Positions 62,041 through 64,000 of a stretch of 64,000 bases of DNA are shown piece by piece. Origin of the DNA: Angiostrongylus vasorum (lineage: Eukaryota; Nematoda; Chromadorea; Rhabditida; Metastrongylidae); assembly GCA_018806985.1 (NCBI GenBank), contig JADANN010000447.1, forward strand, positions 744,001 to 808,000. Reading direction: 5' to 3'. The notes beneath the pieces are model-generated. The model did no database searches. It worked only from the letters and a program-made list of their open reading frames with translations, and was not told where the DNA came from. Positions within the stretch are counted from its first letter, which is position 1. Every line of letters begins with the position of its first letter. A program made the position numbers and the translations under genes.

Positions 62041-63784
62041 AACAAAACAAATTATGTACATGTGTCAAAGTAACATAAGAAAAAAGCCGTGGGAACAGTA
62101 AGCACGAAAGTTTCTCAGAGCACGTGAGCTCAATAACTTAGGAAAAACACGTTTCGTTGCAGTCAAGGCACCGCGACATAACCCGTTAACGCATTTGGTG
62201 CAAATCATCGTCTTTTTTTTCCCTCGAAACACTATCGATATTCATTTGTATGCAGGAATCATTGACAGTCTACAGTTTACTGTGTAGTAAATGAGCATTA
62301 CAATCACGTTCTTCAACAGCCCTACTCCAATTTTTTCTGATTCTTGAAAAAACCCTCCTCCACCCCCACATTACTCACAGAACAGGTGAACAACAATAAG
62401 AAAAGAATACGATCATAGATTCTCCATAGTTTGATTCACCCAGAAAAAGAATGGGGCTGGGATTCCCATCTAATCTCTTTTCACAAAGGAACTTAAAAGA
62501 TTCGACAAGGCTGGCTACGTACCCGGCAAATATAACGTGAACACCGTTCGTTACTGTTAAAATGACAAGTAAAGATAGCGTGAGAAAAAACGAATAATCA
62601 CCGGAATCAAAGAGTCGGAGTGATAGGAAGGAGTCCCAAGAAGCTCGACTCGAATCAAACATTCCTTTGCATTGAGTAGAGAAAAATCAATGTATTGTTA
62701 CACAAACCGAAGAATGACGTGCTGCTATCGCAGGTCATGCATTGATAACGACCATTACGAACTAGAAGAGTTCCTAGATCGAACATAAAACCACCGAAGA
62801 CTGGCACTTCCAGCACTTCAACTCAATTTCACTTCATTTTTTCTCTTTTATTTTACACAACCCGTTCCCACACCCACTGTGCGGACCATAGCACTGCTTG
62901 CTTTCGATGCATTGCATTCGATGCATTGCCTTCTTCTTGAATGTATAGTAGTAGGGAAAAAACTTGTTTTCAAACAGAAAAAAAGAGTAGGATAGAAGAA
63001 GGCTGAAATAGGATAAGCGGCATGGAAGATCAGAGCACTCTTATAGCAGCTAAGTGAATGACTCAACAGCTTATCAGCTGCTAACGCAACCGATGATGTC
63101 ACTTACCGACACGGAAGTAGTCCAGTTCGAGGATATCAATAACTCATTCAGTACTTTAGGGCGTTACAACAGTATGATATGATGCAAATCATGTTTAGGA
63201 TTCTCTAAAGTACTGCATAGTCTCATTGTAAGCGGGCTTTCCTTAAACCTCGGGTTACCGTACCAGTGATACATTTATCCTTATTGACGAATTTCACTTA
63301 CATATGGTATACTAATGGTTTTGTGATACATTTGGCTCCGCTGATGCATTGTGAGAGTATTGAATGTCTCCATGACAGCTGCTAGTTTGCGTTGTACAGT
63401 TCAGTCGGTGTGTCGGAACTACGACTGACGATGACACCGCTTGACGTCAAGGATTCACTCTTTTTTTAAAGCATCGACAAAGCAACAGATCAGCGGAAAA
63501 CCGCTGTTAAGAAATGATATCTGCCAGCCACCTTCTTGTTCTGGCTACTACTTTCGCTATTACAACAAACGAAGTGATTCACCTTTTTCAGAGCTGAGAA
63601 ATTTAAAGCATTCGAGAAGTCACTTGTGACTCACATGTGGGTCGAAAGTAATTCAGCTTTCTAATTTTACATAAGCACATCTCGCATGGTATCCGCAGTG
63701 CATATCCGCTTTGAACTTTACTAGCCGGAATAGAAATCGGTAGAATCTACAGTTTTACTATTAAGTAAACTTACTTAGATGGTC
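62041..63784. other. sos-1 5' flank, no gene recognised
   Basis: AT-rich; a 15 bp duplication (TTCGATGCATTGC) lies at about 62902-62931. No promoter element can be assigned. The start of sos-1 transcription could lie anywhere from here to 60.6 kb. Confidence 0.5.
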
Positions 63785-64000
63785 CCTCTTCACTAATTGT
63801 GCGCGCCCCGGCACGATCTACTTTTGGCCGAACATTTACTGCTTTAGCCATTGTGGTTGGTTCCCTGGAGTTGCGCGGCCAGCCTAATCGAAGCCTTCCT
63901 CAACACTGCACAATCCCATGCAGTCTTGGGGACCAGGGGGAGACTTGCCATCATGCGACTAGTTCGACAAAAGGACGGTGGTGATTTCTGTTATTGGTTC
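63785..64000 (-). repeat. Repeat A, copy 7, cut by window end
   Basis: Minus-strand copy, visible from its distal end (GCCCCGGCACGATC, then CCATTGTGGTTGGTTCCCTG) to the ATGCGACT...ACGGTGGTG block, and running off the end of the window. Confidence 0.68.

Overview
The window is eukaryotic and looks like nematode DNA, most probably from a strongylid (hookworm-type) worm. It is AT-rich, exons are joined by introns with short pyrimidine-AG acceptors, one intron is GC-AG, and the introns are packed with a mix of RTE-type LINE, Penelope-like, mariner and tRNA-headed short repeats. The taxon is my inference from these features; no search was run.

The one confidently recognised gene fills about three quarters of the window. 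It is a Son-of-sevenless (SOS) Ras guanine-nucleotide exchange factor on the minus strand, from the initiator ATG at 60538 to the stop at 12363, about 48 kb. I assembled 22 coding exons by reading splice sites and aligning each translated exon with SOS proteins from memory. Intron phases match at every junction and the exon lengths sum to 4317 nt, which is 1438 codons plus a stop. Order of parts: N-terminal histone-fold domain (exons 1-6, 60.5-53.7 kb); DH, PH and the first part of the REM domain in one 1.56 kb exon (exon 7); rest of REM (exons 8-9); CDC25 catalytic domain (exons 10-17, 49.3-15.7 kb); proline-rich SH3-binding tail (exons 17-22, 16.0-12.4 kb). The CDC25 domain is interrupted just before its end by a 24.4 kb intron (15968-40410).

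The rest is mobile-element debris, mostly inside the introns. There are three copies of an RTE-like endonuclease/reverse-transcriptase LINE (56.1-59.5, 45.2-48.1 and 19.3-19.6 kb), all decayed. A Penelope-like element with a GIY-YIG end lies at 4.2-5.3 kb, with further copies or terminal units at 20.6, 29.0 and 39.35-39.95 kb. A mariner fossil lies at 50.1-51.0 kb. Three families of short repeats have tRNA-like Pol III heads (called SINE-B, SINE-C and SINE-E here), and a roughly 380 bp dispersed repeat (called repeat A) has seven copies. A 140 bp tandem triplet, a 21 bp tandem triplet, a (TA)n tract touching a splice acceptor and a 19 bp perfect-stem hairpin complete the list.

Regions outside the gene (1-12362 and 60539-64000) hold repeats and no gene I recognise. 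A few exon-like segments that the SOS gene does not explain are listed with low confidence. No rRNA, functional tRNA gene, CRISPR array or operon was seen.
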